Below, one piece after another: positions 1-6,557 of a DNA stretch of 32,708 nt. Source of the stretch: JBCBWG01 sp964579305. Lineage in GTDB: Bacteria > Pseudomonadota > Alphaproteobacteria > Rhizobiales > Hyphomicrobiaceae. A program made the position numbers and the translations under genes. The DNA lies in NCBI GenBank assembly GCA_964579305.1, contig CAZOGY010000024.1:1-32708 (forward strand), in the 5' to 3' direction. The stretch's first letter is position 1, and each line of letters starts with the position of its first letter. The notes under the pieces are model-generated. The model saw nothing but the letters and a program-made list of their open reading frames with translations. It was not told where the DNA came from and ran no database searches.

Positions 1-280
1 CGCGCCCACGGGCCTGCGTGGCAGCAAGGTTGATAGGGTGCTGTAAGAGCGCACCGCGCGGCGTGTAACCGTCGCGGCCAGGCAAACCCCACCGGGAGCA
101 AGACCGAATAGGGGTGGCCGTGCGCGGTGGGCCTTTGGCACGCTGGCGCAAGGTTCGTTCTCAGGCCCGTCACCCGGGTTGGTTGCAAGAGGTGTCCGGC
201 AACGGGCATCCCAGATGAATGGTCGCCGCGGAGGTGGGCAACCCCTCCAGACAGAACCCGGCTTACAGGCCGACTGGATA
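1..280 (+). ncRNA. rnpB: RNase P RNA, bacterial type A, 3' part (5' end outside window)
   Basis: This is the catalytic RNA of ribonuclease P, which removes 5' leaders from pre-tRNAs. The conserved core stretch around 36-58 (GGTGCTGTAAGAGCGCACC) and the block at 92-117 (CACCGGGAGCAAGACCGAAT then AGGGG) are signatures of type A RNase P RNA. Near the end, GACAGAACCCGGCTTACAGG (250-269) matches the usual 3' segment, which in other bacteria is followed by the closing P1 strand. The 5' strand of P1 and the first domain lie before position 1, so the gene is partial. The 3' end is set by analogy at about 280 and could be off by several bases. Several open frames cross this stretch and are not real genes. 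Confidence 0.93.
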
Positions 281-539
281 TTTCATTTGCACGCAGTGTT
301 GGCCTCAAGCTCAGCCGGTTACGGCGAGCTCAAACCGCTTGCGGGTGGCCTGCGTCGCGCGTCAGCCGCAAACGCAGCTATTGGCATTCACCCGGTCGAA
401 TAACAGCGCAACGGTGAGGCAATTTTCAGCGCTCCGTTGCTATCGGCCGCTTCCGCCCGTTTCCGTTTTTGTTTTCAAAGCTGCAACCCAGCTTTCGTGT
501 GTCGGCAAGAAAAACCCACACGATGCGGAGACTTCCCCA

Positions 540-764
540 ATGAAAACCCCCATGAAAAGTGCGCTTGCAATCGCCGGTGTTGCATCGGTCCTGGTCGCGG
601 CCGCCCCCGCTTCGGCACAAGCCTGGTATTGCTACGCGTCCTCGTCGCATGCTTACGGCTGGGCCAACAACTATTCGCTGCGCCGGGCCAAACGCGCCGC
701 CCTGTACCAGTGCGCGATCCGCACTCGCCGCGGCTACTACTGCCGGATCCGCTACTGCCGTTAA
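540..764 (+). CDS. Small secreted Cys/Arg-rich protein, copy 1 (DUF4189-like, minimal)
   Basis: The product has 74 residues. Residues 1-26 form a Sec signal peptide: basic start, a hydrophobic Ala/Val core, and a cleavage motif ending ASA or AQA just before WYC. The mature part of about 47 residues is strongly basic and has four cysteines (31, 58, 68, 73), enough for two disulfides in the periplasm or outside the cell. The pattern of an aromatic start, YGWA, an Ala-rich helix with ALYQC, and a tail with two cysteines resembles a shortened DUF4189 domain; this is my inference, not a firm family match. A GGAG lies a suitable distance upstream of the ATG. A close paralog follows at 941. The function is unknown. 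Confidence 0.75.
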   Translation: MKTPMKSALAIAGVASVLVAAAPASAQAWYCYASSSHAYGWANNYSLRRAKRAALYQCAIRTRRGYYCRIRYCR

Positions 765-940
765 TCCGGCCAATCGCGCTCCAGCCCAGCCGCGAACCCC
801 GGCCTGCCACCCCGCCAACATCGCTTTAAGCAAGTCGACCAAAACCTCATCCAGGCAGATGGAAACTCTGGATCTGGCACTCAATTCGCTTCAAGCTGTG
901 GCGGTTATGATCGCATTGAATCGACGTCCAGGAGTGAACA

Positions 941-1156
941 ATGAAGTCATTTCTTCTCGCAATGGGCCTGGCAACGGCCATGCTCACGGCAGTCCCGGCA
1001 TCGGCCCATGCCTGGTATTGCTACGCCTCAAGCCCGACCGGCTCTTACGGATGGGCCCGCTTCCGTTCGCTGAGACGGGCGCGGCGCGCAGCGCTCTACC
1101 AATGCGCAATTCGCACGCCCCGCGGCTATTATTGCCGGATCCGCTACTGCCGGTAA
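941..1156 (+). CDS. Small secreted Cys/Arg-rich protein, copy 2 (paralog of the preceding gene)
   Basis: The product has 71 residues. A signal peptide of about 23 residues ends at ASAHA, followed by WYCYASS. Aligned by eye to the previous gene, the mature parts share 39 of about 47 positions, including all four cysteines, the SLRRA and RAALYQCAIRT blocks and the C-terminal RGYYCRIRYCR. The signal peptides and the 176-bp spacer are clearly diverged, so this is an older tandem duplication kept by selection on the mature part. The start is fixed by AGGAG (931-935) five bases before the ATG. A hairpin terminator follows at 1180. The function is unknown; it may be a small stress or envelope protein. 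Confidence 0.78.
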   Translation: MKSFLLAMGLATAMLTAVPASAHAWYCYASSPTGSYGWARFRSLRRARRAALYQCAIRTPRGYYCRIRYCR

Positions 1157-1179
1157 TCGCACCAACACGACGCAGACAA

Positions 1180-1201
1180 AAGGCAGCCCGTAGGCTGCCT
1201 T
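1180..1201. terminator. Bidirectional hairpin terminator between converging genes
   Basis: A perfect 9-bp stem (AAGGCAGCC at 1180-1188, GGCTGCCTT at 1193-1201) closes a 4-base loop. Read on the minus strand it is followed by TTTTGTC, a good intrinsic terminator for the NIPSNAP-family gene. On the plus strand it ends in TT and then CGGTCGTTT, a weaker terminator for the small secreted protein genes. Confidence 0.7.
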
Positions 1202-1261
1202 CGGTCGTTTCAAGACGCCCGAGACCGTGAGGTCCAGGCACGCAGCGTCGAAACAGCCGTT

Positions 1262-1588
1262 TCAGGCGCCGGGCATCTTATAGAATGGTGCAGCAACGAG
1301 AATCCGGTTTTCCTGTTTGATCAGCGCACCAAGCTCCGCCGATTTTTGCGTGTAGGCGAGCCAGTCCGGATCAGCCCACATCGCAGCCCGCTTTTCCGCG
1401 CGCTCGGTGATGTCCTGATAGGCCCAAATGTGAACATATGAGTTCACATCGCCGACCTCGGTCGTCGCATGCAAAAGCGGCTGGCCGAGATGACGCGTTT
1501 GCGGCGCAAAGCCGTGCTCTTCATAAAGCTTCATGTGCGCTTTGATGGTGCCCGGCCGGCACGTATAAATGCGCATGTCAAAGATCAT
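1262..1588 (-). CDS. NIPSNAP family protein
   Basis: The product has 108 residues and matches the compact single-domain NIPSNAP family (a dimeric alpha-beta barrel fold). Features seen are the start MIFDMRIYTCRPGT, the KLYEEHGFAPQTRHLG stretch, a conserved HIWAYQD strand followed by ERAEKRAAMWADPDW, and a C-terminal strand ending in a proline-rich tail. The biochemical role of bacterial NIPSNAP proteins is largely unknown. They often sit beside catabolic genes, and here the next gene on the same strand is an aldolase-like RraA family gene 107 bp upstream, so the two may be co-transcribed. An AGGGAGGG-like site lies just before the start on the minus strand. It is complete and unremarkable in length. 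Confidence 0.88.
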   Translation of the reverse strand: MIFDMRIYTCRPGTIKAHMKLYEEHGFAPQTRHLGQPLLHATTEVGDVNSYVHIWAYQDITERAEKRAAMWADPDWLAYTQKSAELGALIKQENRILVAAPFYKMPGA

Positions 1589-1695
1589 CGTTCCCTCCTG
1601 GTTGATCGCAGTTTTGGCCCGTGCCGCTTTTCACGAAAGCCGTCGGGCCCCGGCAGTGATGGCAAACATGCCGCGCGGTGCAAGGCCGGGCGCGA

Positions 1696-2394
1696 TCACA
1701 TCACGCCGAACTTATGAAAAGCGTCCACCGCGCTCATGCCATCGCGGATCGCTTCGCCAACCGCATTCTCCGTCGTGGCCTTTTCCAGCGCGCGGGCGAC
1801 AACTTCGCCTTCAACGGCACGCGGGATGACCAGCACGCCTTCGCGGTCACCAAACAACAGATCGCCCGGCGCAATCCGCACGCCGGCGATTTCGATCTGA
1901 CATCGATAATCGATGACCTTGCCGCGCGGCCCCTGATCCTGCGCGTAAAGCCCGCGCGAAAACACGGGAAAGCCGAGTTCTTCAATCTGGTCGGCGTCGC
2001 GGATGAACCCGTCAAGGATCGCGCCGGCAGCACCCAGATGTTGCGCGCGCGTCGACATCAGTTCGCCCCACAGCGCGTAGGTCATCGACGCGCCCGTCGC
2101 GATATAGATTTCACCGGCCTTGAGATCGTCGAGCGCCTCAAGCATGAGCCCGAATGGCTTATTGGCAAGCGGGCCCTTCGCTGCGGCCGGACCGCCGTCA
2201 AAGACATCAGCCTCAAGGACCGGCATCGCCCGTCCGGCGAGTTTCTGTCCGGTGCGAAGCGGCTGGATCGCTTGCGGAAGGAATTGCCGACGATAGCCCA
2301 TCTGGTCCATCACATCGCCGATGACGGCAGTAAACAATTGGCCAGTGAGTGTTTGAAAGAGTTCTGCGTCCGCGCGGACCTGATCTGAGGCCAT
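1696..2394 (-). CDS. RraA family protein, 4-hydroxy-4-methyl-2-oxoglutarate aldolase-like
   Basis: The product has 232 residues. The family includes HMG/CHA aldolases, which cleave 4-hydroxy-4-methyl-2-oxoglutarate or 4-carboxy-4-hydroxy-2-oxoadipate to pyruvate in aromatic catabolism, and the RNase E regulator RraA. The family signature is present: GELMSTRAQHLGAAG (about 110-124) followed by ILDGFIRD (127-133), where Arg132 and Asp133 match the substrate- and metal-binding pair. GDLLFGDREGVLVIP (177-191) is the second conserved block. The frame is open for another 82 codons upstream, but that part translates the repeat at 2501-2671. The start chosen at 2394 has a GGGAG site upstream and fits the family length. 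The length and the neighbouring NIPSNAP gene favour an aldolase over true RraA, but substrate is not readable. Confidence 0.88.
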   Translation of the reverse strand: MASDQVRADAELFQTLTGQLFTAVIGDVMDQMGYRRQFLPQAIQPLRTGQKLAGRAMPVLEADVFDGGPAAAKGPLANKPFGLMLEALDDLKAGEIYIATGASMTYALWGELMSTRAQHLGAAGAILDGFIRDADQIEELGFPVFSRGLYAQDQGPRGKVIDYRCQIEIAGVRIAPGDLLFGDREGVLVIPRAVEGEVVARALEKATTENAVGEAIRDGMSAVDAFHKFGVM

Positions 2395-2500
2395 TGTTTC
2401 CACTCCCCGCGTTTTGCTTTTGGTTTTGGTTTTGCCAACGATCATGGCGTGGCAAGCAGGGCGCGGCAAGCAGGGCGGACAAGCAGGATCGCTTAATGCC

Positions 2501-2671
2501 TGTCGCATCCAATCGGATTCACGCCCCAAGGCCGCTCGCGTCGAGTCGGAGTCACGCCCCAAGGCCGCAAAGCGGCCCGGCGCGAGCGCCGCCCCGCCGG
2601 AGGTGCCCGGCCGACGGCCGGAACAGCACCGCGAGGCCAAAAACCTAATGCGCGGCGCATGTCATGCGACA
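2501..2671. repeat. Structured dispersed repeat, copy A
   Basis: The element is bounded by inverted 8-mers, TGTCGCAT (2501-2508) and ATGCGACA (2664-2671). It contains a perfect hairpin with a 6-bp stem (GGCCGC, loop AAA, GCGGCC, 2563-2577) and next to it a 5-bp stem (GGCGC, loop GA, GCGCC, 2579-2590). A 22-bp subunit ending in CACGCCCCAAGGCCGC occurs twice, at 2514-2535 and 2547-2568, a 33-bp period. The same sequence with one subunit recurs at 32631-32708. It starts four bases beyond the TAA of the hydrolase gene on the minus strand. No open frame in it looks like a protein. It may be a REP/MITE-like element. Confidence 0.8.
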
Positions 2672-2675
2672 CGCT

Positions 2676-3680
2676 TTAGCGCGCGAAACGGCTGATCAGG
2701 CGCGCTGTGAGGCGTGGGCGCTGCTCAGGCGGGACGTGGTCGCAGCGATCCAGCAATTGCAGACGCGCGCGCGGCATAATCTGGCTCAACCGTTGCGGTG
2801 TCGACAGCGGCACAACCTGATCACCGCGACAGTGCAAAATCAGCGTCGGAAGCCGCACGCTGCGATAGCCACGCACAAATCGGTCGGCGTCCGGCAAATG
2901 GATCTGGCGTGCGGTTTGGATCAGCGCGTGTTGACCACCGGGGTCGAACAGCGGCTGGGCATAGAAATCGACATCGGTTTGGGTGATGTGGCCCATCCCA
3001 ACCGCTTCGCTCATGAGCGCCAGGGCAACCTGCACTTGCGGCGGCACAAGGCTCAGCGCGATGTAGGGCAAAACCGGTTTTTGCAGAAACCGCACCATAA
3101 GCGATGCTTTCTGCGGCAGGGCCGGTGCCGAGACGAGCACCAGGCGGGAAATGCGTTTGGAGTGCAGATCGCGCTCTTGGAGCGCTGCAACCAGCGCGAC
3201 CAGGCCACCGAAGGAGTGGCCAACGAGCGTCACGTTCCGCAAGCCCATTTGGCGCAGCCCATCTCGGACAAGTTCAGCGTGGGCGGTCGGCGCATAGGCA
3301 GCGTCAAATGGTTTGTCGGAGCGGCCGTGGCCCTTGAGATCGATGGCAACAACGCGATGGCGTTTGCCAATCCGCCGCGCAACTCTTCGCCACGCGTAGG
3401 ATGAGGCGCCAAGCCCATGCAAGAGCACGATCGTTCGCCGGCCGGAGCCGAGCGTTTCGGTGTAAAGTCGGACGGGCCGCTGATGCGGTCCACGCACGAG
3501 GATGCGGCGGCTGCGGCTGTTGGGCGAGAGCAACTCCGGCCCGTTGATCGTATCGAACACGGTTGGCGAACGCTGCGCGGCGGCCGGGATCGCACATGCC
3601 AAGCTTAAAGCCATCGCGAGACTGACAAGGCTCGTGAACGCGAGGCCGTGAGCCGTGAGCCGGCGCGCGCTGAAACGCAT
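2676..3680 (-). CDS. Secreted or periplasmic alpha/beta hydrolase
   Basis: The product has 334 residues counted from the ATG at 3680. Residues 1-36 form a signal peptide: an RR-containing basic start, a hydrophobic stretch to about 30, and cleavage near AAA-Q. The alpha/beta hydrolase fold follows: oxyanion loop HGLGASS (88-94), DLKGHGRSD (114-122), nucleophile elbow GHSFGG with Ser156, the acid Asp287 in CRGDQVVP, and His315 in CDHVPPEQRP. The full Ser-Asp-His triad is thus present. The frame extends 24 codons further upstream, but the chosen start gives a proper signal peptide. The substrate is unknown: an esterase, lipase-like or haloperoxidase-like enzyme is possible. It is the first gene of the minus-strand group. 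Confidence 0.87.
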   Translation of the reverse strand: MRFSARRLTAHGLAFTSLVSLAMALSLACAIPAAAQRSPTVFDTINGPELLSPNSRSRRILVRGPHQRPVRLYTETLGSGRRTIVLLHGLGASSYAWRRVARRIGKRHRVVAIDLKGHGRSDKPFDAAYAPTAHAELVRDGLRQMGLRNVTLVGHSFGGLVALVAALQERDLHSKRISRLVLVSAPALPQKASLMVRFLQKPVLPYIALSLVPPQVQVALALMSEAVGMGHITQTDVDFYAQPLFDPGGQHALIQTARQIHLPDADRFVRGYRSVRLPTLILHCRGDQVVPLSTPQRLSQIMPRARLQLLDRCDHVPPEQRPRLTARLISRFAR

Positions 3681-3967
3681 CGCAATCTCCGAATTGAACG
3701 CGAAGCCGGCGGCGGCGCTGCGGGATGACGCGCATCTGCTCACCGGCGTCACTAAGGGGCGCTGGGACGCCTAATCATGGCGCAATCGGCATTGCCACAG
3801 GGTTAAGGCGCGTCCTGCTTTGGCGCGCAACTCCGGCGCTCGCTGCCGCAGGCCCTCGTGATCTCAAGACAAATCAATGGGTTGAAGCATGGCCTCCAGC
3901 CGAGCCGCGGGCGCAGCCGGCGCGCGCTGTCAATCGCCTGTGCACAAACCAGCATCGCCCAATGGAA

Positions 3968-4022
3968 TCCTTACCAATCCATTGACTCCCATAAAAACCC
4001 ATGTCATCCCATATTTGCCCGA
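3968..4022 (-). promoter_or_regulatory. Putative MraZ operator: phased 10-bp array of CCCAT (ATGGG) boxes
   Basis: Boxes occur every 10 bp: TCCTT (3968), TCCAT (3978), CCCAT (3988), CCCAT (3998), CCCAT (4008), CCCGA (4018). Read on the minus strand, the three best are TGGG boxes separated by about five bases, the TGGGN-N5 pattern bound by MraZ in E. coli. The downstream presence of mraZ supports an autoregulatory operator. Two points are odd: the boxes are inverted relative to mraZ, and they lie more than 520 bp from its start. Confidence 0.6.
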
Positions 4023-4248
4023 CCGCACCGGGCATATGGACGTGGCGAGGCGCGGGTCTCGTTGAGGGCCGAGGCATCTGCGACCGCCACGTCCGTTGGA
4101 TTTTCGAGGGCTGGCGCCTGCCGGGGTGGCGGCGCACGGGCAGGAATTGGCGCGGGGAAGCGGGTGCCGGCTGGCTTGGGGGAGCGGCCGGCACCATCCG
4201 CGCCACGCACAGGCTAGGCCGCTCACCGCGGCTGCGGCCGGAGGGTAC

Positions 4249-4274
4249 GGCTCAACGGCGGTGTTCCGCTGTTG
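4249..4274 (+). repeat. Hairpin repeat, copy left of the assembly gap
   Basis: The sequence begins GGCTCAACGGCGG and folds into a 9-bp stem (4253-4261 with 4266-4274, one G-U pair) around the loop TGTT. It is identical to 4401-4426 and runs directly into the N stretch. The downstream side of the gap begins with the end of another copy, so the gap lies inside a repeat array. Confidence 0.85.
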
Positions 4275-4374
4275 NNNNNNNNNNNNNNNNNNNNNNNNNN
4301 NNNNNNNNNNNNNNNNNNNNNNNNNNNNNNNNNNNNNNNNNNNNNNNNNNNNNNNNNNNNNNNNNNNNNNNNNN
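4275..4374. other. Assembly gap (100 N)
   Basis: Exactly 100 undetermined bases, the usual placeholder for a scaffold join of unknown size. Both sides carry the same hairpin repeat, so a collapsed tandem array is the likely cause. The true length is not known, and a promoter or further repeats could be hidden here. Confidence 0.97.
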
Positions 4375-4429
4375 GTTCCGCTGTTGACCAAGTAGAGACC
4401 GGCTCAACGGCGGTGTTCCGCTGTTGACC
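4375..4429 (+). repeat. Hairpin repeats right of the assembly gap (one partial, one full copy)
   Basis: GTTCCGCTGTTGACC at 4375-4389 is the right part of a copy cut by the gap. It recurs 40 bp later at 4415-4429, within a full copy whose stem is 4405-4413 with 4418-4426. The observed unit is therefore 40 bp, with AAGTAGAGACC as part of the spacer. This array lies in the presumed 5' leader of mraZ, about 115 bp before its start. Confidence 0.85.
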
Positions 4430-4543
4430 GCAAAAGATGCGAGCGGCGGCGGGGTCCGCTCGCCGTTGGGTCGGGCGGACAGGGTTCGCCCGCGTGATGT
4501 CGGGTTTGAAGCGGTTGCGTCTTCTGGAGGCTGTCAGCAGGGG

Positions 4544-5029
4544 ATGGACCGCTTTGTCTCGACCTTCACGAACAAGATTGACGCCAAGGGCCGGGTCTCC
4601 GTGCCCGCATCCTTCCGCGCGGTGCTCGACCGTGACGGCTATCGCGCCGGCGATGCGGTCGGCATCTACGTCTACCCCTCGCTCGATGCTCCAGCGCTCG
4701 ATTGCGGCGGCGAAAAGCTCGTTGCGAAGGTGGACGCGCTGCTCTCAGATCTCCCGGACTATTCGGACGAGCGGGACGAACTGTCTGTCGCGCTCTACGG
4801 CGACAGCCGCACGCTTTCCATCGACGGCGACGGACGCATCGTCCTTCCTGAAGAGTTTCGCGAACACGCGGGTCTCGCAGGCAAAGCCACCTTTGTTGGT
4901 CTTGGCGACAAGTTTCAAATCTGGGAGCCGGGCCGCTTTGAAGAACGCCGCAAGCGCGCGCGCGAAAAGGTCCAAGAACACCGCAAACTATTTGGCGCCG
5001 CCAAGCGCACGGGCGATGGTGAGGCCTGA
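4544..5029 (+). CDS. mraZ: Transcriptional regulator and division protein MraZ
   Basis: The product has 161 residues, near the usual length of about 150. MraZ is a DNA-binding regulator of the dcw cluster and forms ring-shaped oligomers. Two SpoVT/AbrB-type half-domains are visible: NKIDAKGRVSVPASFR (10-25) and LSIDGDGRIVLPEEFR (91-106), each with the DxKGR or DxDGR core typical of MraZ. The C-terminal tail is charged and helical. The frame continues 40 codons upstream with low-complexity sequence, so the ATG at 4544 was chosen because MDRFVSTFTN is the family's normal start; AGGGG precedes it directly and GGAGG lies 14 bases upstream. It heads the plus-strand cluster, and rsmH follows after 38 bp. 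Confidence 0.96.
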   Translation: MDRFVSTFTNKIDAKGRVSVPASFRAVLDRDGYRAGDAVGIYVYPSLDAPALDCGGEKLVAKVDALLSDLPDYSDERDELSVALYGDSRTLSIDGDGRIVLPEEFREHAGLAGKATFVGLGDKFQIWEPGRFEERRKRAREKVQEHRKLFGAAKRTGDGEA

Positions 5030-5067
5030 TCGCAAGGTCATCGACGTCACCATCGGAGATATCAGCT

Positions 5068-6135
5068 TTGGCACCTCACGATACGCGGAACGGAGCCAAT
5101 AGCGGAAGCGGCGCAGCAAGCCCCCACATCCCCGTCATGCTGGCTGAGGTGCTGGAGGCCCTACAGCCGCGCGACGGCGGACGCTATATCGACATGACGT
5201 TCGGCGCTGGCGGCTATGCGCGTGCTATTCTCGATGCGGCCGAATGCGAACTCCAGGCCTTTGACCGCGACCCGTCAGCCGGGGTCGCAGGCTTCCCGAT
5301 GGTGATGGAATACGGCGGCCGCTTCCGGCTCGCCACCGCGCGCTTTTCCAAGCTCAACCACTGGGCCGACCTCGACCCCGAAATCTGGGCCGGTCAGTTT
5401 GATGGTGTCGTGTTCGACCTGGGCGTCTCGTCCATGCAACTTGACCAGCCCGAGCGCGGGTTCTCGTTCCAGTCCGACGGCCCGCTCGACATGCGCATGG
5501 GGGCCGCTGACGGCACAACAATGCCAGGGGACGGCGAACGTACGGCGGCTGATCTTGTCAACACGCTTGAGGCCGACGACCTTGCCGACATCCTCTTTCA
5601 TTATGGCGAGGAGCGCCGCTCCCGCGCCATCGCGCGTGCCATTCTGAAAGCCCGCGAGACCGCGCCAATCGCAACAACCAAGGCACTTGCCGAAATTGTG
5701 ATCAGCGTCCTTGGCCGGCGTCCGCACGACAAGGTGCATCCGGCCACGCGGACGTTCCAGGCGTTGCGCATCGCGGTGAACCTGGAACTTGACGAATTGA
5801 TCGAAGGTCTTGCCGGAGCTGAAAAAGTCTTAAAGCCAGGTGGGCGGCTTGTGGTCGTCACGTTCCACTCTTTGGAAGACCGCATCGTGAAGCGGTTCAT
5901 GGCTGAGCGGGCCGGCAAACTGGAGGCGGTCTCCCGCCACGTTCCTGAATCTCAACAATTGCAGAGACCAAGTTTAGAATTGGTTTACCAGCGGCCTTTA
6001 GCTCCCGGTAACGAAGAGACCTTGGTAAATCCGCGGGCCCGCTCAGCCAAACTGCGATGCGCTCAGCGGCTTGATGCACCGGTCTGGCCGCTGAACCCCA
6101 GGAAACTCGGGGTTCCCGTGCTGGGCCGGACCTGA
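5068..6135 (+). CDS. rsmH: 16S rRNA (cytosine-1402 N4)-methyltransferase RsmH
   Basis: The product has 355 residues. RsmH (MraW) transfers a methyl group from S-adenosylmethionine to N4 of C1402 in the ribosomal decoding centre. Family motifs are HIPVML near residue 20, the SAM-binding DMTFGAGGYARAIL (42-55), DLGVSSMQLD then ERGFSF (117-134) with PLDMRM (139-144), HPATRTFQALRIAVNLEL, and GGRLVVVTFHSLEDRIVK. The only acceptable start in this frame after an in-frame TGA at 5020 is the TTG at 5068, with GGAG ten bases upstream. A later ATG (5139) would cut the conserved HIP motif. The gene sits in the standard place between mraZ and ftsL. Confidence 0.95.
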   Translation: MAPHDTRNGANSGSGAASPHIPVMLAEVLEALQPRDGGRYIDMTFGAGGYARAILDAAECELQAFDRDPSAGVAGFPMVMEYGGRFRLATARFSKLNHWADLDPEIWAGQFDGVVFDLGVSSMQLDQPERGFSFQSDGPLDMRMGAADGTTMPGDGERTAADLVNTLEADDLADILFHYGEERRSRAIARAILKARETAPIATTKALAEIVISVLGRRPHDKVHPATRTFQALRIAVNLELDELIEGLAGAEKVLKPGGRLVVVTFHSLEDRIVKRFMAERAGKLEAVSRHVPESQQLQRPSLELVYQRPLAPGNEETLVNPRARSAKLRCAQRLDAPVWPLNPRKLGVPVLGRT

Positions 6136-6215
6136 CGTCAACATCCGCGCCCTGCCAGGGTCTCTCATCAGCATGGCCTCAGGCATCGCCCGAGGCGGCG
6201 TTGGGAGCGATTGGT

Positions 6216-6554
6216 ATGTTTCGATTTATGACGCTCGCATTCGCAGCGGTAACGTTGTTATCGGCATTTGTGCTCTATGCCGTTAACTATCGCACACGCG
6301 CGCTATCCCACGATCTGACCCAGGCTGAGCGACGGCTGGAAGCCCTCGCCCGTGAGGTCACCCAGTTGACCGCGGACCGCGCCTACCTGTCCCGGCCCTC
6401 TCGCATTGGTCCTGCCGCAACCAAACTCGGCATGCGCCCTGCGCGCGGTGACCAGTTCGTCAATGCGGCTGGCTGGCAAAACCCGGGCAACGCATCCGGC
6501 CTGGCCAATCCGGCCATGGGCGACCGCACCTCCACGCAGCAGGGAGGGCGCTAA
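6216..6554 (+). CDS. ftsL: Cell division protein FtsL
   Basis: The product has 112 residues. FtsL is a bitopic inner-membrane protein which, with FtsB and FtsQ, activates the septal FtsW-FtsI pair. Seen here are a very short cytoplasmic start, one membrane segment (about 5-22), and a periplasmic coiled coil (about 28-58) with heptad Leu/Ala positions ending at LTADRAYLSRPSRIG. A polar, probably disordered tail of about 40 residues follows. FtsL is poorly conserved; the identification rests on this topology and on the position just before ftsI. ATG 6216 is preferred over the TTG at 6201 because GGGAG lies eight bases before it. ftsI starts three bases after the stop codon. Confidence 0.85.
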   Translation: MFRFMTLAFAAVTLLSAFVLYAVNYRTRALSHDLTQAERRLEALAREVTQLTADRAYLSRPSRIGPAATKLGMRPARGDQFVNAAGWQNPGNASGLANPAMGDRTSTQQGGR

Positions 6555-6557
6555 GCC

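Larger units (their letters stand above)
3681..4543. other. Long leader region between the hydrolase gene and mraZ
   Basis: The 863 bp between the divergent hydrolase and mraZ genes hold no convincing gene. Open frames here are short, lack family features, or run through the N gap. What can be seen is the phased CCCAT array at 3968-4022, hairpin repeats around the gap, and GC-rich sequence. TTGACT at 3982-3987 looks like a -35 box, but no matching -10 stands at normal spacing. The dcw promoter may lie here or in the unsequenced gap. Confidence 0.6.

Noticed and set aside
127..417. Short open frames across the RNase P RNA gene.
   Set aside because: The stretch is explained by a conserved structural RNA; the frames have no coding features.
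477..495. A perfect 7-bp hairpin (AAAGCTG/CAGCTTT) before the first small secreted protein gene, considered as a terminator for rnpB.
   Set aside because: It is nearly 200 bp past the RNA end and has no T-run on the plus strand; left as an unexplained leader stem.
1678..2388. A 236-codon plus-strand frame over the RraA-family gene.
   Set aside because: It is the antisense of a gene with a clear family signature; no ribosome site or domain is seen.
2395..2640. An 82-codon N-terminal extension of the RraA-family protein.
   Set aside because: It translates the dispersed repeat; the internal ATG at 2394 has a ribosome site and gives the family length.
2664..3404. A 246-codon plus-strand frame over the hydrolase gene.
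   Set aside because: It is antisense to a gene with a full Ser-Asp-His triad; its composition is that of a shadow frame.
4249..4429. CRISPR array suggested by repeats around the N gap.
   Set aside because: The 40-bp unit leaves only about 11-14 bases between hairpins, too short for spacers, and no cas gene is nearby.
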